64,000 nucleotides of DNA. It comes from Aquirufa nivalisilvae. Its GTDB lineage: Bacteria > Bacteroidota > Bacteroidia > Cytophagales > Spirosomataceae. The notes beneath the pieces were generated by a model. It did not search any database, had not been told where the DNA came from, and saw only the letters and a program-made list of their open reading frames with translations. The stretch is taken from contig NZ_SEWX01000005.1 of the NCBI RefSeq assembly GCF_004307455.1, positions 1-64,000 of the forward strand. The letters are read 5' to 3'. Below are positions 44,396 through 53,651 of the stretch, in pieces (the stretch's first letter is position 1; each line of letters opens with the position of its first letter). The position numbers and the translations under genes were made by a program.

Positions 44396-46057
44396 TTAGT
44401 TTGAAAAATAAAAAGGAATCACTTGTTGGGTGATTTTATCCGTAAATCTAAAATAATATTTGCCAGAAACGAGGGGAGGTGGGTAAAAATCTTGTTGGGC
44501 ATTCGTCCATAAAAATTCATGAATGATTGCTCCCCAGTTACTAATTAATTCCACCTTGATCTCAGTATTCTGTTCCCTTTCTAAGTGAATTACTTCCCCC
44601 AATCGTAGTACATTGGGGTAAATCAGGATCTTTGGCTTTTCTATTTCTTCTATACTTAAAATGGGATTCAATAGTTTGTCAATTCGGTTAAAGTTGGGGA
44701 CTCCATATCCCAAAGAATTATCAGGATTATTACTTTGATGACCTGATTGTCGAATGGCATTCATCACTTGCCATGGAGATTTGTTAGGATTAGCTTGAAG
44801 CGTTCCTGCCACTAGACCTGCCATCAATGGTGCGGCAAAAGAAGTGCCATTGGAAGTTGTATAAGTTCCTAAATAACTGCCAATGGCGGTTGCCTGACCC
44901 ATGGCTGCTACATCCGGCTTAATCCGTCCGTCCGAACTAGGGCCCCAAGAACTAAAGTTGGCCCGAAGCATGGATTTATCTACAGCCGCCACGGCCAAAA
45001 TGGAGTCAGCATCGGCAGGAGAAGAAATGTATTTCCAGCTAGCAGCTCCTTCATTTCCCGCCGAAATGGTACAAATGATGCCTCGCTGTGCCGCCCAAGC
45101 TGCCGCTTTACTGCTTAAGGCAGTTTTACCATTCATTTCGGCATAAGTATGATTGCTTAATTTAAGATCAAAAACGGTGTAGCCTAGAGAAGAACTAATA
45201 ATATCGGTTCCTAAACTGTCGGCCCATTCGGCTCCTCGCAGCCAATTGACCTCTTCTACTATTTTCTCGGTACTGCCTTCTTCTGTTTGTGCAAGGGCAA
45301 ATTGAGCCTGATATGCTGTGCCAATCAGTTTACCTGGAGTAAATGCAGCTATCGTACTCAAGACATGCGTTCCATGTGAACCCTGACTATATACGTCGCT
45401 CAATCCGGGCATGGTTGTTAACGTGGCAATAATTCTTTTCTCAGAAAAGGCTCTCAAAAGAAAGGGGGTATTGTTCGCATTTTGAAAACCTTCATCTAAT
45501 ACGCTAATTAAAACACCTTCTCCATGAAATCCTTTGAGATGCATGTTATTAACACCCAATTGACTAATCTGTGTGCTTGAATTTCCATAATCTAAACTAT
45601 CAGCCAAGGTAATGGAGGCTTGAAGCAAATCTGGGAGTTTGGGTTTTTTCTTTAAAATTTGAAAGCTTGAGCTGGAATCGATGGGGTAGGCATAGTATAA
45701 GCCTTTAACTCCAGCCTGACTTAGGGTCTTGGCCAAATCTTTGGGCTTTTGTTGTATAAGAGCTCCATTGATCCATTTCAAAGAGAATAATACTTTGGCA
45801 CCACTTTTTTGAACGTTTATGAGATAATCTGGGTTTACAGGTAAGTCTTGTTCTTGTAAGGCAATCTTAAATTTCTTCCTACGTTCTATGGAGCGAGTAC
45901 TAAGGAACTTGTCAGGTTGAGCAATAGAATAAGGGGAGTTAGCTTTATCTTTAAATAAAATGAGGTATCGGTAGCTGTCATTCTGAGCCAAGGTATGGGT
46001 ACAGATTAACAGAAAACTGATAAAAAAAAGGAGATTAAGTGGTTTAATGAATGACAT
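44396..46057 (-). CDS. secreted subtilisin-like serine protease with a Por secretion tail
   Basis: A 553-residue peptidase S8. The signal peptide ends near residue 24 (CTHTLAQ). A propeptide (about 25-170) precedes the catalytic domain: Asp in ISVLDEGF, His in GSHGTHV, and Ser in NGTSFAAPLMAG. The last 85 residues (from about 470) look like the type A sorting domain of the type IX secretion system (IYPNVLRLGE... with a final strand VIPFYFSN). It should be exported across the outer membrane and processed. It is followed 6 bases later by the NagX-like gene. Confidence 0.93.
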   Translation of the reverse strand: MSFIKPLNLLFFISFLLICTHTLAQNDSYRYLILFKDKANSPYSIAQPDKFLSTRSIERRKKFKIALQEQDLPVNPDYLINVQKSGAKVLFSLKWINGALIQQKPKDLAKTLSQAGVKGLYYAYPIDSSSSFQILKKKPKLPDLLQASITLADSLDYGNSSTQISQLGVNNMHLKGFHGEGVLISVLDEGFQNANNTPFLLRAFSEKRIIATLTTMPGLSDVYSQGSHGTHVLSTIAAFTPGKLIGTAYQAQFALAQTEEGSTEKIVEEVNWLRGAEWADSLGTDIISSSLGYTVFDLKLSNHTYAEMNGKTALSSKAAAWAAQRGIICTISAGNEGAASWKYISSPADADSILAVAAVDKSMLRANFSSWGPSSDGRIKPDVAAMGQATAIGSYLGTYTTSNGTSFAAPLMAGLVAGTLQANPNKSPWQVMNAIRQSGHQSNNPDNSLGYGVPNFNRIDKLLNPILSIEEIEKPKILIYPNVLRLGEVIHLEREQNTEIKVELISNWGAIIHEFLWTNAQQDFYPPPLVSGKYYFRFTDKITQQVIPFYFSN

Positions 46058-46110
46058 TAAGCTAATATATTTAATTAATGTGTAAATTTGGTTGTTTCAA
46101 ACGTAATTTG

Positions 46111-46515
46111 ATGAAAAGCGCGATACAACGTTTTTTCTTGGTGTTCATGTCGGCATGGCTTTTGATAGGTCATGTGGGCTTTGCCTACCGTATATCAGAT
46201 TGTTTGGTAACAGGGAAAAAGAAAGTTACTTGGGCTACTCCACCATCATCTTCATCCTCATCCACAGAAACAAGCATTTCTCGGGCTGCTTGTTATGAAT
46301 ATGCCCATATTCAGGTCAAATTTAGTTTTGATCAACAAATCAAAAAGGTTCAAAATACCCTAGATCAAACACAAATTTGTTCGGAGGTGTTCGTTCCAAC
46401 TTTTTCCAATCCAGCTAATTTAATAGCCATTGATCGGGAAGGAACTATTCAGGAATTTCCTTATTTAAAGCCATTGCATGAGCGACTGGCTTTTATTCAG
46501 CGTTACAATATTTGA
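46111..46515 (+). CDS. small exported Cys-containing protein upstream of the TonB receptor
   Basis: A 134-residue protein with a hydrophobic N-terminal segment (FFLVFMSAWLLIGHVGFAY) and two cysteines (SDCLV and AACYE) flanking a Ser/Pro-rich loop. Its size, position before a TonB receptor and heavy-metal proteins, and the GFAYRISDC.. pattern resemble a family of small exported Cys proteins found beside copper receptors (HYC_CC_PP type), but the match is distant. A TAAATTTG -7 box at 46083-46090 supports the ATG at 46111 over one at 46078. Function unknown. Confidence 0.6.
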   Translation: MKSAIQRFFLVFMSAWLLIGHVGFAYRISDCLVTGKKKVTWATPPSSSSSSTETSISRAACYEYAHIQVKFSFDQQIKKVQNTLDQTQICSEVFVPTFSNPANLIAIDREGTIQEFPYLKPLHERLAFIQRYNI

Positions 46516-46563
46516 ATGGGCTAAAATTCAGATTGAATTTTTTCTCATTCTTATTGTAATCTT

Positions 46564-48798
46564 ATGTCAATTCACCGAATTATATTGTTGGGATTGCTTT
46601 TTACCTTCTCGGTAGCAGTGCCCTATAGCTTTGGACAAGTGGTTCAAGGCCGAGTTATGAGCTTGGATGCTCAAGGAAACATGGAAGACCTCGTCGGTGC
46701 TTCCGTTTATTTCAAACCCATTAAGAAAGGAACTTTAACTGATGTGAAAGGAGCCTTTTCTCTGGATGTACAAGGTAAAACAGGTTGGATGATTTTTAGC
46801 TCAACAGGTTTTATCAATGATTCCATTTTTGTCGATAAAAATCAATTTTTGCACGTACACTTAAAGCCTGCGAATAAAGAGCTAAGCGAAGTGCGTGTTA
46901 TTGCAGCACCAGGTAATCATGATGATGTGGCCACGCTGCATACGGAAATTTTGACAATGAAGACATTGGCCAAAGCAGCTTGCTGTAATTTGTCGGAAAG
47001 CTTTGAAACCAATGCCTCTGTATCTGTGAGTTTTGCCGATGCCGTGACGGGTGCCAAGCAGATTCAATTGTTAGGTTTATCGGGTACTTACGTGCAAACC
47101 AATGTGGAGAATATCCCCTCCATTCGAGGATTAAAAACCACATATGGATTGAATTATTTACCAGGTACTTGGATTAAATCCATTGATTTAGCGAAAGGTC
47201 AAAGCTCTGTAGTCAATGGCTATGAGTCGATTACCGGAGGAATTAATGTAGAATTAGCTAAGCCAGATACGTCTGAAAAGTATTTTTTGAATGTGTATAC
47301 CAACTCTCAAGGTCGTTTTGAGATTAATCAGCAAGGAGCACATAAATTCAACTCGCGATTGTCTACAGGGCTTTTTACGCATTATTCGAAGCAAGCGGCT
47401 CGTTTGGATGGAAATGGGGATGGATTCATAGATTTACCGCTTTTCGATTTATGGAATGTGCTAAACCGCTGGAAGTATGCCACGGATCGTTGGATGGTTC
47501 AATGGGGCGCTTCGTATTTATATGAAAACCGTTTGGCGGGTCAAAATAACTTTGATGAAAATACGTCTAATCGATTTTTGGTATATGGATTTGGAAGTAA
47601 GACTTCTCGATTTGAAACCTTTGCCAAGATTGCACGATTATTCCCTGATAAACCATATCAAGGTTTAGGCTTGATTTTAAATACGGCTCAGCATCAAAAT
47701 GACTCCTATTTTGCTTTCAAAAATTATGTAGGTAGGGAACAAAGTATGTATGCTAATTTGATTTACCAATCCATCTTCGATAATACCAATCATAGCTGGA
47801 AAGCAGGAGCTAGTTTTTTATATGATTCGTATCAAGAACGTTATATTGATTCATCTTTTGCTCGGACAGAATTAGTACCGGGGGCATTTTTTGAATATAC
47901 TTGGACAGTGCCCAATCACCTAACCATGGTGGTGGGAAATCGCATCGATTGGCACAATCAATTTGGAGCACAGTGGGTGCCTAGATGGCATTTGAAGTGG
48001 GATGCGGCAGAAAATTGGATTGTGCGATTATCAGCAGGAAAAGGCTGGCGACGGGTGAATCCTTTGGCAGAAAATATGGGATTCTTGGCTAATGGGAGAC
48101 GATTGCTGCTTTTAGGTGATCTGAATCCATTGGAAAAAGCATGGAATTTCGGAGCTACTTTGACGAAGAATTTCCAAATTGGTACGCGAAAAGGAAGTTT
48201 AGTATTGGATGCTTTCCGTACAGATTTTGAAAAGCAATGGATGGTGGATATGGAAAATGGGGGCGAACTTCGAATGTATAGTAATCCGGGAGTATCTTTT
48301 GCAAACAGTTGGCAGGCAGAATTAAATTATAGTCCTATAAAACGTTTAGAGTTGAAGGCAGCTTATCGCTACCAAGATGTTCAGGCGGATTATTTGACGG
48401 TTCAAGGAGCCTTAAATCGCTTACCTAAGGCCTATTTGAATAAGGATCGTGTATTGGTGAATATAGCTTATTCCACACCATATGAAAAGTGGAAGTACGA
48501 TTTGACCTGGCAGTGGAATGGCAGCCGAAGAATTCCGAATGGAAGTTTAGCTCATGTACATGATGGAGTGAGTCCATCATTGACAGCTCCGGCATTCTCC
48601 ACCGTATATGCACAGGTAACTCGCCAATTCAAAAAGTGGGAAATGTATGTAGGTGCTGAAAATCTTTTTAATTTTACCCAATCTAATCCTATCATGTCTG
48701 CCAAAGATCCATTTAGTCGGGGATTTGATGCTACCATGGTCTGGGGGCCTATTGTAGGTAGGATGATTTATACAGGAATGCGTTATAAAATTCAATAA
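46564..48798 (+). CDS. TonB-dependent receptor, probably for copper
   Basis: A 744-residue outer membrane receptor. A signal peptide (to about residue 25, SFGQ) is followed by a carboxypeptidase-regulatory-like domain (about 26-108: VVQGRVMSLDAQGNMEDLVGASVYF), a plug (about 115-230) with the unusual pair CC in KAACCNLSESFETN, and a 22-strand barrel ending in MRYKIQ. The CCNLSESF plug motif is common in receptors next to heavy-metal-binding proteins. The genes on both sides (small Cys protein, HMBD protein, HMA protein) support copper or another soft metal as the substrate. The substrate is inferred from context. Confidence 0.9.
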   Translation: MSIHRIILLGLLFTFSVAVPYSFGQVVQGRVMSLDAQGNMEDLVGASVYFKPIKKGTLTDVKGAFSLDVQGKTGWMIFSSTGFINDSIFVDKNQFLHVHLKPANKELSEVRVIAAPGNHDDVATLHTEILTMKTLAKAACCNLSESFETNASVSVSFADAVTGAKQIQLLGLSGTYVQTNVENIPSIRGLKTTYGLNYLPGTWIKSIDLAKGQSSVVNGYESITGGINVELAKPDTSEKYFLNVYTNSQGRFEINQQGAHKFNSRLSTGLFTHYSKQAARLDGNGDGFIDLPLFDLWNVLNRWKYATDRWMVQWGASYLYENRLAGQNNFDENTSNRFLVYGFGSKTSRFETFAKIARLFPDKPYQGLGLILNTAQHQNDSYFAFKNYVGREQSMYANLIYQSIFDNTNHSWKAGASFLYDSYQERYIDSSFARTELVPGAFFEYTWTVPNHLTMVVGNRIDWHNQFGAQWVPRWHLKWDAAENWIVRLSAGKGWRRVNPLAENMGFLANGRRLLLLGDLNPLEKAWNFGATLTKNFQIGTRKGSLVLDAFRTDFEKQWMVDMENGGELRMYSNPGVSFANSWQAELNYSPIKRLELKAAYRYQDVQADYLTVQGALNRLPKAYLNKDRVLVNIAYSTPYEKWKYDLTWQWNGSRRIPNGSLAHVHDGVSPSLTAPAFSTVYAQVTRQFKKWEMYVGAENLFNFTQSNPIMSAKDPFSRGFDATMVWGPIVGRMIYTGMRYKIQ

Positions 48799-48809
48799 AT
48801 AGAAAAACA

Positions 48810-49028
48810 ATGAAAAATGTAATCATGATGGCAGGTCTTATGTTGGGAACATATGGCTTGATGGCACAGGAAAAACAAGAGCATAAGCACGACACCAGCA
48901 AAGCGGGTGCGGATAAGAAAGAAGTATATCAATGTCCGATGAAATGTGAGGGGAACAAAACTTATGCAAAAAAAGGGAAATGTCCTGCTTGCACCATGGA
49001 AATGAAAGCAGTTAAAAAAGCAGCCTAA
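48810..49028 (+). CDS. heavy-metal-binding domain protein (HMBD)
   Basis: A 72-residue exported protein with a short signal peptide (VIMMAGLMLGTYGLMAQ). The mature part carries the heavy-metal-binding domain pattern YQCPMKCEGNKTY...KGKCPACTMEM: cysteines in CPMKC and CPAC plus methionines, as in the N-terminal domains of copper-translocating ATPases and CusB-type proteins. It starts 12 bases after the receptor gene and its stop overlaps the next start by one base (TAATG), so the three genes form an operon. Confidence 0.88.
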   Translation: MKNVIMMAGLMLGTYGLMAQEKQEHKHDTSKAGADKKEVYQCPMKCEGNKTYAKKGKCPACTMEMKAVKKAA

Positions 49029-49375
49029 TGAAAAAACTAATTTTAGCGGCCTTATTGGCCTTACCTTTTGCAACATTGGCAGGGCCTAAACAAACGGTTA
49101 AAATCAAGACCTCGGCCATTTGTGAAATGTGCAAAGAGCGTATTGAGAAGAACTTAGCTTTGAGCAAGGGAATTTCTAAATCGGATTTGGACTTGAAAGA
49201 CAAGACTATTTCGGTAGAATACAATCCTAAAAAGACAGATGTGGCAGCCATCAAGCGAGCCATTGCTGAAGTGGGATACGATGCAGATGAAGTCGTGGCG
49301 GATAGCAAGAGCTACGAGAAACTACCTTCTTGTTGCAAGAAAGGTGCTGCTGCTGCTGCTGCGGCTCATAATTAG
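49028..49375 (+). CDS. periplasmic HMA-domain metallochaperone
   Basis: A 115-residue protein with a signal peptide (MKKLILAALLALPFATLAG) and one heavy-metal-associated domain: KIKTSAICEMCKERIEKNL has the CxxC copper site, and EYNPKKTDVAAIKRAIAEVGYDADEV completes the ferredoxin-like fold. The tail contains SCCKKG and a run of alanines from GCT repeats (49346 onwards), which may vary in length. It is a CopZ/Atx1-like carrier, but exported, so it probably works in the periplasm with the receptor. Copper is an inference. Confidence 0.88.
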   Translation: MKKLILAALLALPFATLAGPKQTVKIKTSAICEMCKERIEKNLALSKGISKSDLDLKDKTISVEYNPKKTDVAAIKRAIAEVGYDADEVVADSKSYEKLPSCCKKGAAAAAAAHN

Positions 49376-49407
49376 GATAAAAAACTCAACATCAACGCTC
49401 TTTTTCT

Positions 49408-49440
49408 AACGCTGGCAAGGTTCCAAACCTTGACAGCGTT
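49408..49440. repeat. near-perfect 33-bp palindromic element between convergent genes
   Basis: AACGCTGGCAAGGTT (49408-49422) and AACCTTGACAGCGTT (49426-49440) pair over 15 bases with one mismatch around CCA. The element lies between the convergent copper genes and tex. It could be a REP-like repeat or a bidirectional transcription end, although no T-tract follows. Confidence 0.55.
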
Positions 49441-49497
49441 GAGCGTTGTAACGTTTTTCAACACAATTTTGTTGTCCAATAACTTGATAACGTTGGA

Positions 49498-51624
49498 TTA
49501 ACGAGCTTTCATGCTCAGGGCTATTCGCTTGCGAGCCTCATCTACTTCGGTGACAGTAACCAGTACTTTTTGTTGGACTTTCACCACCTCATTCGGGTCT
49601 TTGACGAATTTGTCAGCCAGTTGACTCACATGTACCAAACCATCTTGGTGTACTCCAATGTCCACAAAAGCACCAAAATTGGTAATGTTGGTTACAATAC
49701 CTGCTAGCTTCATTCCTACCCTTAAATCTTTAATGGAATTGACGCCTTCCGTAAATTCAAAAGCCTCAAACTGCTCCCTAGGGTCACGTCCCGGTTTAGC
49801 TAATTCCTGTACAATGTCAGTCAGGGTAGGGATACCCACCTCCGTGCTGACATATCGACTAATTTGTATTTGCTTCCGTAAGGCTTCGTTTTGAAGGAGA
49901 TCAGCCACTTTACATTGCAAATCCTTCGCCATTTGCTCCACTATGGGATAACGTTCAGGATGAACAGCACTGGCATCCAAAGGATTACTCGCTTTTCGAA
50001 TACGTAAAAATGCAGCGGCTTGCTCAAAGGCTTTTTCCCCTAAACGCGGCACTTTCTTTAGATCGGATCGACGTAAGAATGGACCATTTTTTTGTCGGTA
50101 ATCAATGATATTTTGGGCCAATTGCGGTCCTAAACCCGAGATATAGGATAAAATTTGTTTGGAAGCAGTATTCAATTCAACGCCCACTGAGTTAACGCAT
50201 GAAATAACCGTATCGTCCAATGATGCTTGTAATTTCTTTTGGTCAACATCATGCTGGTATTGCCCTACGCCAATCGACTTAGGATCAATCTTCACCAATT
50301 CAGCTAAAGGATCCATGAGTCGGCGGCCGATGGACACCGCTCCACGCACCGTGATATCTTTATCTGGAAACTCCTCTCGAGCTACTTCTGAAGCGGAATA
50401 GATAGAAGCTCCGCTTTCATTGACCATGATGATGCTAATGCCATCAAGTCGGAGATTTTTCACAAAGCTTTCGCTTTCTCTTCCTGCTGTACCATTACCA
50501 ATGGCGATGGCTTCTATCTGGTATTTCTTCACCCAAGAACGTAGTGTTTGTTCGGCTTCTTGAGCCTGACCTGGGCCTGTATGCGGGTAAATGGTGGTAT
50601 TCTCGATCAAGTTACCTTGTTCATCCAAATAGACCAATTTGCAACCTGTTCTAAAGCCAGGATCTAAGGAAAGGATACGTTTTTGTCCAAGGGGAGCTGC
50701 CAACAGTAATTGACGCACATTCTCGGCAAATACTCGGATGGCCTCATCGTCGGCCCGTTTTTTAGCCTCGGCCCGCATTTCCGTTTCCATGGCGGGCTGT
50801 AGGAGCCTTTTATAACCATCTTGTATGGCTAACTCTACCTGATCAGCACAAGCATTACGGCCTGTTAGGAATCGGCGTTCCAAACGGTCAAGGACATCGT
50901 TGTCTGGGCCTTCTAATGATAGCGTCAAGATACCCTCATTTTCTCCGCGAAATAAGGCTAATACTCGGTGAGATGGAGCTTGGGCTAAGGACTCTGACCA
51001 ATCGAAATAGTCTTTGTACTTTATGCCAGCTTCTTGTTTACCTTTGCTAACCTTGGATTTCACCTGAGTTTTTCGAGCAAAAAGCTGACGAGCATCTTCT
51101 CTAGCTTCCGCTTTTTCCATCATCTCTTCGGCCAAAATATCTCGCGCACCTGCAAGAGCCATATCCAAAGAGAGGACGCCTTTTTCTTCGTCTAAAAACT
51201 TCTCGGCTAGGTCTTCTGGAGAGAGGTTTCTTTGTTGAAATAGGGCATTGGCTAATTCCTGTAAACCTTTTTCTCGAGCAGCCATGGCTCGGGTCTTGCG
51301 CTTAGGTTTATAAGGTAGGTACAAGTCTTCCAGCTTGGCCAAAGTTTCAGCCGTACGAACAGCTCTTTCTAGTTCTGGACTAAGTTTATCGAGCTCTTTC
51401 AAAGACTTTAAAATGGCTTCCCGACGTTTTTCTAGTTCGATGGAAAGCTCCATCGCATCCCGAATATCACGGATTTGAACCTCATCCAAACTCCCAGTCA
51501 TCTCTTTTCGATAACGGGCAATGAAAGGAATTGTAGCGCCTTCTTCTAACAGGGCAATGGTTTTACGAACGGCATTCTCGCTCAGCTGTAAGCTAGCGGC
51601 TATTTTTTGAAAGGGAATGGGCAT
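49498..51624 (-). CDS. tex: Tex family RNA-binding transcription accessory protein
   Basis: A 708-residue cytoplasmic protein homologous to Bordetella Tex and eukaryotic Spt6. The N-terminal helix-turn-helix region (AVRKTIALLEEGATIPFIARYRKEMTG) precedes a YqgF/RNase H-like domain (about 320-440), helix-hairpin-helix motifs (NIIDYRQKNGPFLRRSDLKK) and a C-terminal S1 domain (about 635-705: VGMKLAGIVTNITNFGAFVDIGVHQDGLVH). The length is slightly short of the usual 770. It is 27 bases downstream of the S24 repressor gene and may share its transcript. Confidence 0.95.
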   Translation of the reverse strand: MPIPFQKIAASLQLSENAVRKTIALLEEGATIPFIARYRKEMTGSLDEVQIRDIRDAMELSIELEKRREAILKSLKELDKLSPELERAVRTAETLAKLEDLYLPYKPKRKTRAMAAREKGLQELANALFQQRNLSPEDLAEKFLDEEKGVLSLDMALAGARDILAEEMMEKAEAREDARQLFARKTQVKSKVSKGKQEAGIKYKDYFDWSESLAQAPSHRVLALFRGENEGILTLSLEGPDNDVLDRLERRFLTGRNACADQVELAIQDGYKRLLQPAMETEMRAEAKKRADDEAIRVFAENVRQLLLAAPLGQKRILSLDPGFRTGCKLVYLDEQGNLIENTTIYPHTGPGQAQEAEQTLRSWVKKYQIEAIAIGNGTAGRESESFVKNLRLDGISIIMVNESGASIYSASEVAREEFPDKDITVRGAVSIGRRLMDPLAELVKIDPKSIGVGQYQHDVDQKKLQASLDDTVISCVNSVGVELNTASKQILSYISGLGPQLAQNIIDYRQKNGPFLRRSDLKKVPRLGEKAFEQAAAFLRIRKASNPLDASAVHPERYPIVEQMAKDLQCKVADLLQNEALRKQIQISRYVSTEVGIPTLTDIVQELAKPGRDPREQFEAFEFTEGVNSIKDLRVGMKLAGIVTNITNFGAFVDIGVHQDGLVHVSQLADKFVKDPNEVVKVQQKVLVTVTEVDEARKRIALSMKAR

Positions 51625-51650
51625 AAAAGAAATAAGAAACAGGCCTTGAT

Positions 51651-52355
51651 TTATTCGTTGGTTTCAGGGAATTCATTGTAGAAATACCCAGCGAATTTCC
51701 AGATTTCCTGGATTTCAGTGCCTAGGATAGGATAGGGGTCGTAGAGTTTGTTGGTTGACTTTAAAATCAATACATTTTTCTCTTGCAGGTGGTTAATGAC
51801 TTTTTTCAAAACTACCCCGTCTTCGCGGGTCACGACAATGCAGATGGTACCATCTTTGATGTCTTTCCAGTCTTCCACGTATTCGGCAAACACCAATGAG
51901 CCGGATTGTAAGGGTAACATGGAATCTCCTTTAATGGGGAATACGCGGTATTTACGGTCTTTGGTTAAAAAGGGAACATGGAAAGTCGGTAATTCTTTGA
52001 TGAACTCAAGGTCGTCATAGGAAGTCGTATAACCAGCCAAAGCTTTTACCGGGACCATTTCAATGTTTTCTTCATTGTCTTCATTCACGGTGGTGGCTAA
52101 AATACGTAGCTTAGGTTTATTGGATAGGCCAGGGATTCTTTTCGACAAATCTTCCTTGAGTAATTCGTCTACTTCCACCTCAAAAAAGTTAGCCAATAAG
52201 ATCAAATCCGCATATTTAGGTTCAGCTCTTCCCGACTCATAAGAGCCCAAAGTTGGTTTTTTTATTTGTAAGATTTCAGCCAGTTTTTCTTGGGAAGTTT
52301 TCTCCGCCATTTTGCTGCGTAAGAATCGTAAATTCTGGCTAAAAAAAGTGCTCAT
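51651..52355 (-). CDS. LexA-like S24 family repressor with HTH domain
   Basis: A 234-residue repressor. Residues 1-70 form an XRE-type helix-turn-helix (SQEKLAEILQIKKPTLGSYESGRAEP). The C-terminal part is an S24/LexA autoprotease: a self-cleavage Ala-Gly at 107-108 (KALAGYT), the nucleophile Ser145 (GDSMLPLQSG) and the general-base Lys at 184 (VVLKKV). It thus has all elements of RecA-stimulated autocleavage. It is divergent from dinB-dnaE, with a perfect palindrome between them, and probably represses itself and those genes. It may be the SOS-like regulator of this module, which is inferred. Confidence 0.9.
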   Translation of the reverse strand: MSTFFSQNLRFLRSKMAEKTSQEKLAEILQIKKPTLGSYESGRAEPKYADLILLANFFEVEVDELLKEDLSKRIPGLSNKPKLRILATTVNEDNEENIEMVPVKALAGYTTSYDDLEFIKELPTFHVPFLTKDRKYRVFPIKGDSMLPLQSGSLVFAEYVEDWKDIKDGTICIVVTREDGVVLKKVINHLQEKNVLILKSTNKLYDPYPILGTEIQEIWKFAGYFYNEFPETNE

Positions 52356-52430
52356 GTATGTTGCTTATTAAGGTAAAATGAATAAAATTCGTATCCAATT
52401 CTGGATGTCATTTGTATCGAAATTACAAAA

Positions 52431-52445
52431 GGTATTCAGAATACC
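52431..52445. promoter_or_regulatory. palindromic operator candidate between the S24 repressor and dinB
   Basis: GGTATTC A GAATACC is a perfect 15-bp palindrome, 18 bases before the dinB ATG. On the plus strand a TTG lies about 18 bases upstream of the TATTCAGA part, so the operator would cover the -7 box of dinB. A second weaker dyad, ATCCAATTCTGGAT (52393-52406), lies towards the repressor gene. Confidence 0.6.
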
Positions 52446-52463
52446 CAAATATCTATCAATTTT

Positions 52464-53651
52464 ATGCAAGAGCGCGCCATTGTTCATATGGATTTGGACA
52501 GCTTCTTCGTCTCTGTCGAAAGACTACGAGACAGTGCCCTGGTGGGTAAGCCCGTGATTGTCGGGGGCTTATCTGATCGTGGTGTTGTGGCGGCCTGTAG
52601 TTATGAAACACGTGCTTTTGGAGTGCGTTCTGCTATGCCTATGCGGATGGCCATGCGACTTTGTCCGGATGCTATTGTGTTACGGGGCGACCTAGAAGCC
52701 TATTCTCAATATTCAGAATCGGTGACATCCTTGATTATGGAGCGAGCGCCTTTGGTAGAAAAAGCTTCCATTGATGAGTTTTATTTGGATATGACGGGTA
52801 TGGAGCGCTTTTTTGGGGCCTATCGTTTTGCTACAGATTTACGTGAACGTATTCAGAAACAAACGGGCTTGCAGATTTCCTTTGGTTTGTCGGTCAATAA
52901 AACGGTATCCAAAGTAGCCACCAACCATGTCAAACCTGCGGGTCAATATCAAGTGTTCGCGGGAGAAGAAAAGGCTTTTTTGGCACCTATGCCAGTGAGT
53001 AAAATTCCTATGATAGGGTCGGTGACAGCTCAGACGCTTCGGAATATGGGAATTGTCCATGTAGGTACTTTGAGTCAAATGCCCCTGAAAGTGTTGGAGC
53101 GTAGTTTTGGTAAGTCGGGCGTGATGCTTTGGGAGCGTGCGAATGGGATCGATTTACGCCCTGTAGTGCCGTATTCAGAACAAAAGTCTTTGTCGAAGGA
53201 AATGACTTTCGACCAAGATAGTACCGACGTGGTTTTATTGAGACGTATATTGGGTTCATTGACCGAGCAGTTGGCTTATGATTTACGGACTTTGGGACAA
53301 TGTACTTCCTGCGTGACGGTGAAGTTGCGCTATTCTAATTTTGATACGCACACCCGACAAATCACCTTGCCTGCTACGGCGAGTGACCATCGCTTGATTC
53401 CAGCGGTGGTGGAACTGTTTGAAAAACTCTATGATCGCCGTTTGCTGATACGTTTGATTGGTGTGCGTTTCTCTAAATTATTGCAAGGACAAGAGCAGTT
53501 GAATCTATTTGATGATGGTGCTCGTTTGGCTCCTCTCTACCATGCCATGGACGGCTTGAAAAATCGATTTGGAGAATTCTCTATTGTACGAGCCAGTGGT
53601 TTAATGGGTCGCCATGAACGCCGTAATATCTTACCTAAATCGGAGGACTAA
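52464..53651 (+). CDS. dinB: DNA polymerase IV (Y-family)
   Basis: Translesion DNA polymerase of 395 residues. The first catalytic motif MDLDSFFVSVERL (residues 9-21) and the second SIDEFYLDMTG (near 104) give the metal-binding Asp and Glu. The thumb and little-finger domains follow. A beta-clamp-binding peptide QLNLF is at 345-349 near the C-terminus, as in other Pol IV. The stop overlaps the start of the dnaE gene by one base (TAATG). Together with the divergent S24 repressor it forms a mutagenesis module. Confidence 0.95.
   Translation: MQERAIVHMDLDSFFVSVERLRDSALVGKPVIVGGLSDRGVVAACSYETRAFGVRSAMPMRMAMRLCPDAIVLRGDLEAYSQYSESVTSLIMERAPLVEKASIDEFYLDMTGMERFFGAYRFATDLRERIQKQTGLQISFGLSVNKTVSKVATNHVKPAGQYQVFAGEEKAFLAPMPVSKIPMIGSVTAQTLRNMGIVHVGTLSQMPLKVLERSFGKSGVMLWERANGIDLRPVVPYSEQKSLSKEMTFDQDSTDVVLLRRILGSLTEQLAYDLRTLGQCTSCVTVKLRYSNFDTHTRQITLPATASDHRLIPAVVELFEKLYDRRLLIRLIGVRFSKLLQGQEQLNLFDDGARLAPLYHAMDGLKNRFGEFSIVRASGLMGRHERRNILPKSED

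Noticed and set aside
49012..49308. 98-codon open frame on the minus strand
   Set aside because: Complement of the HMA-domain gene, which has a clear signal peptide and CxxC motif.
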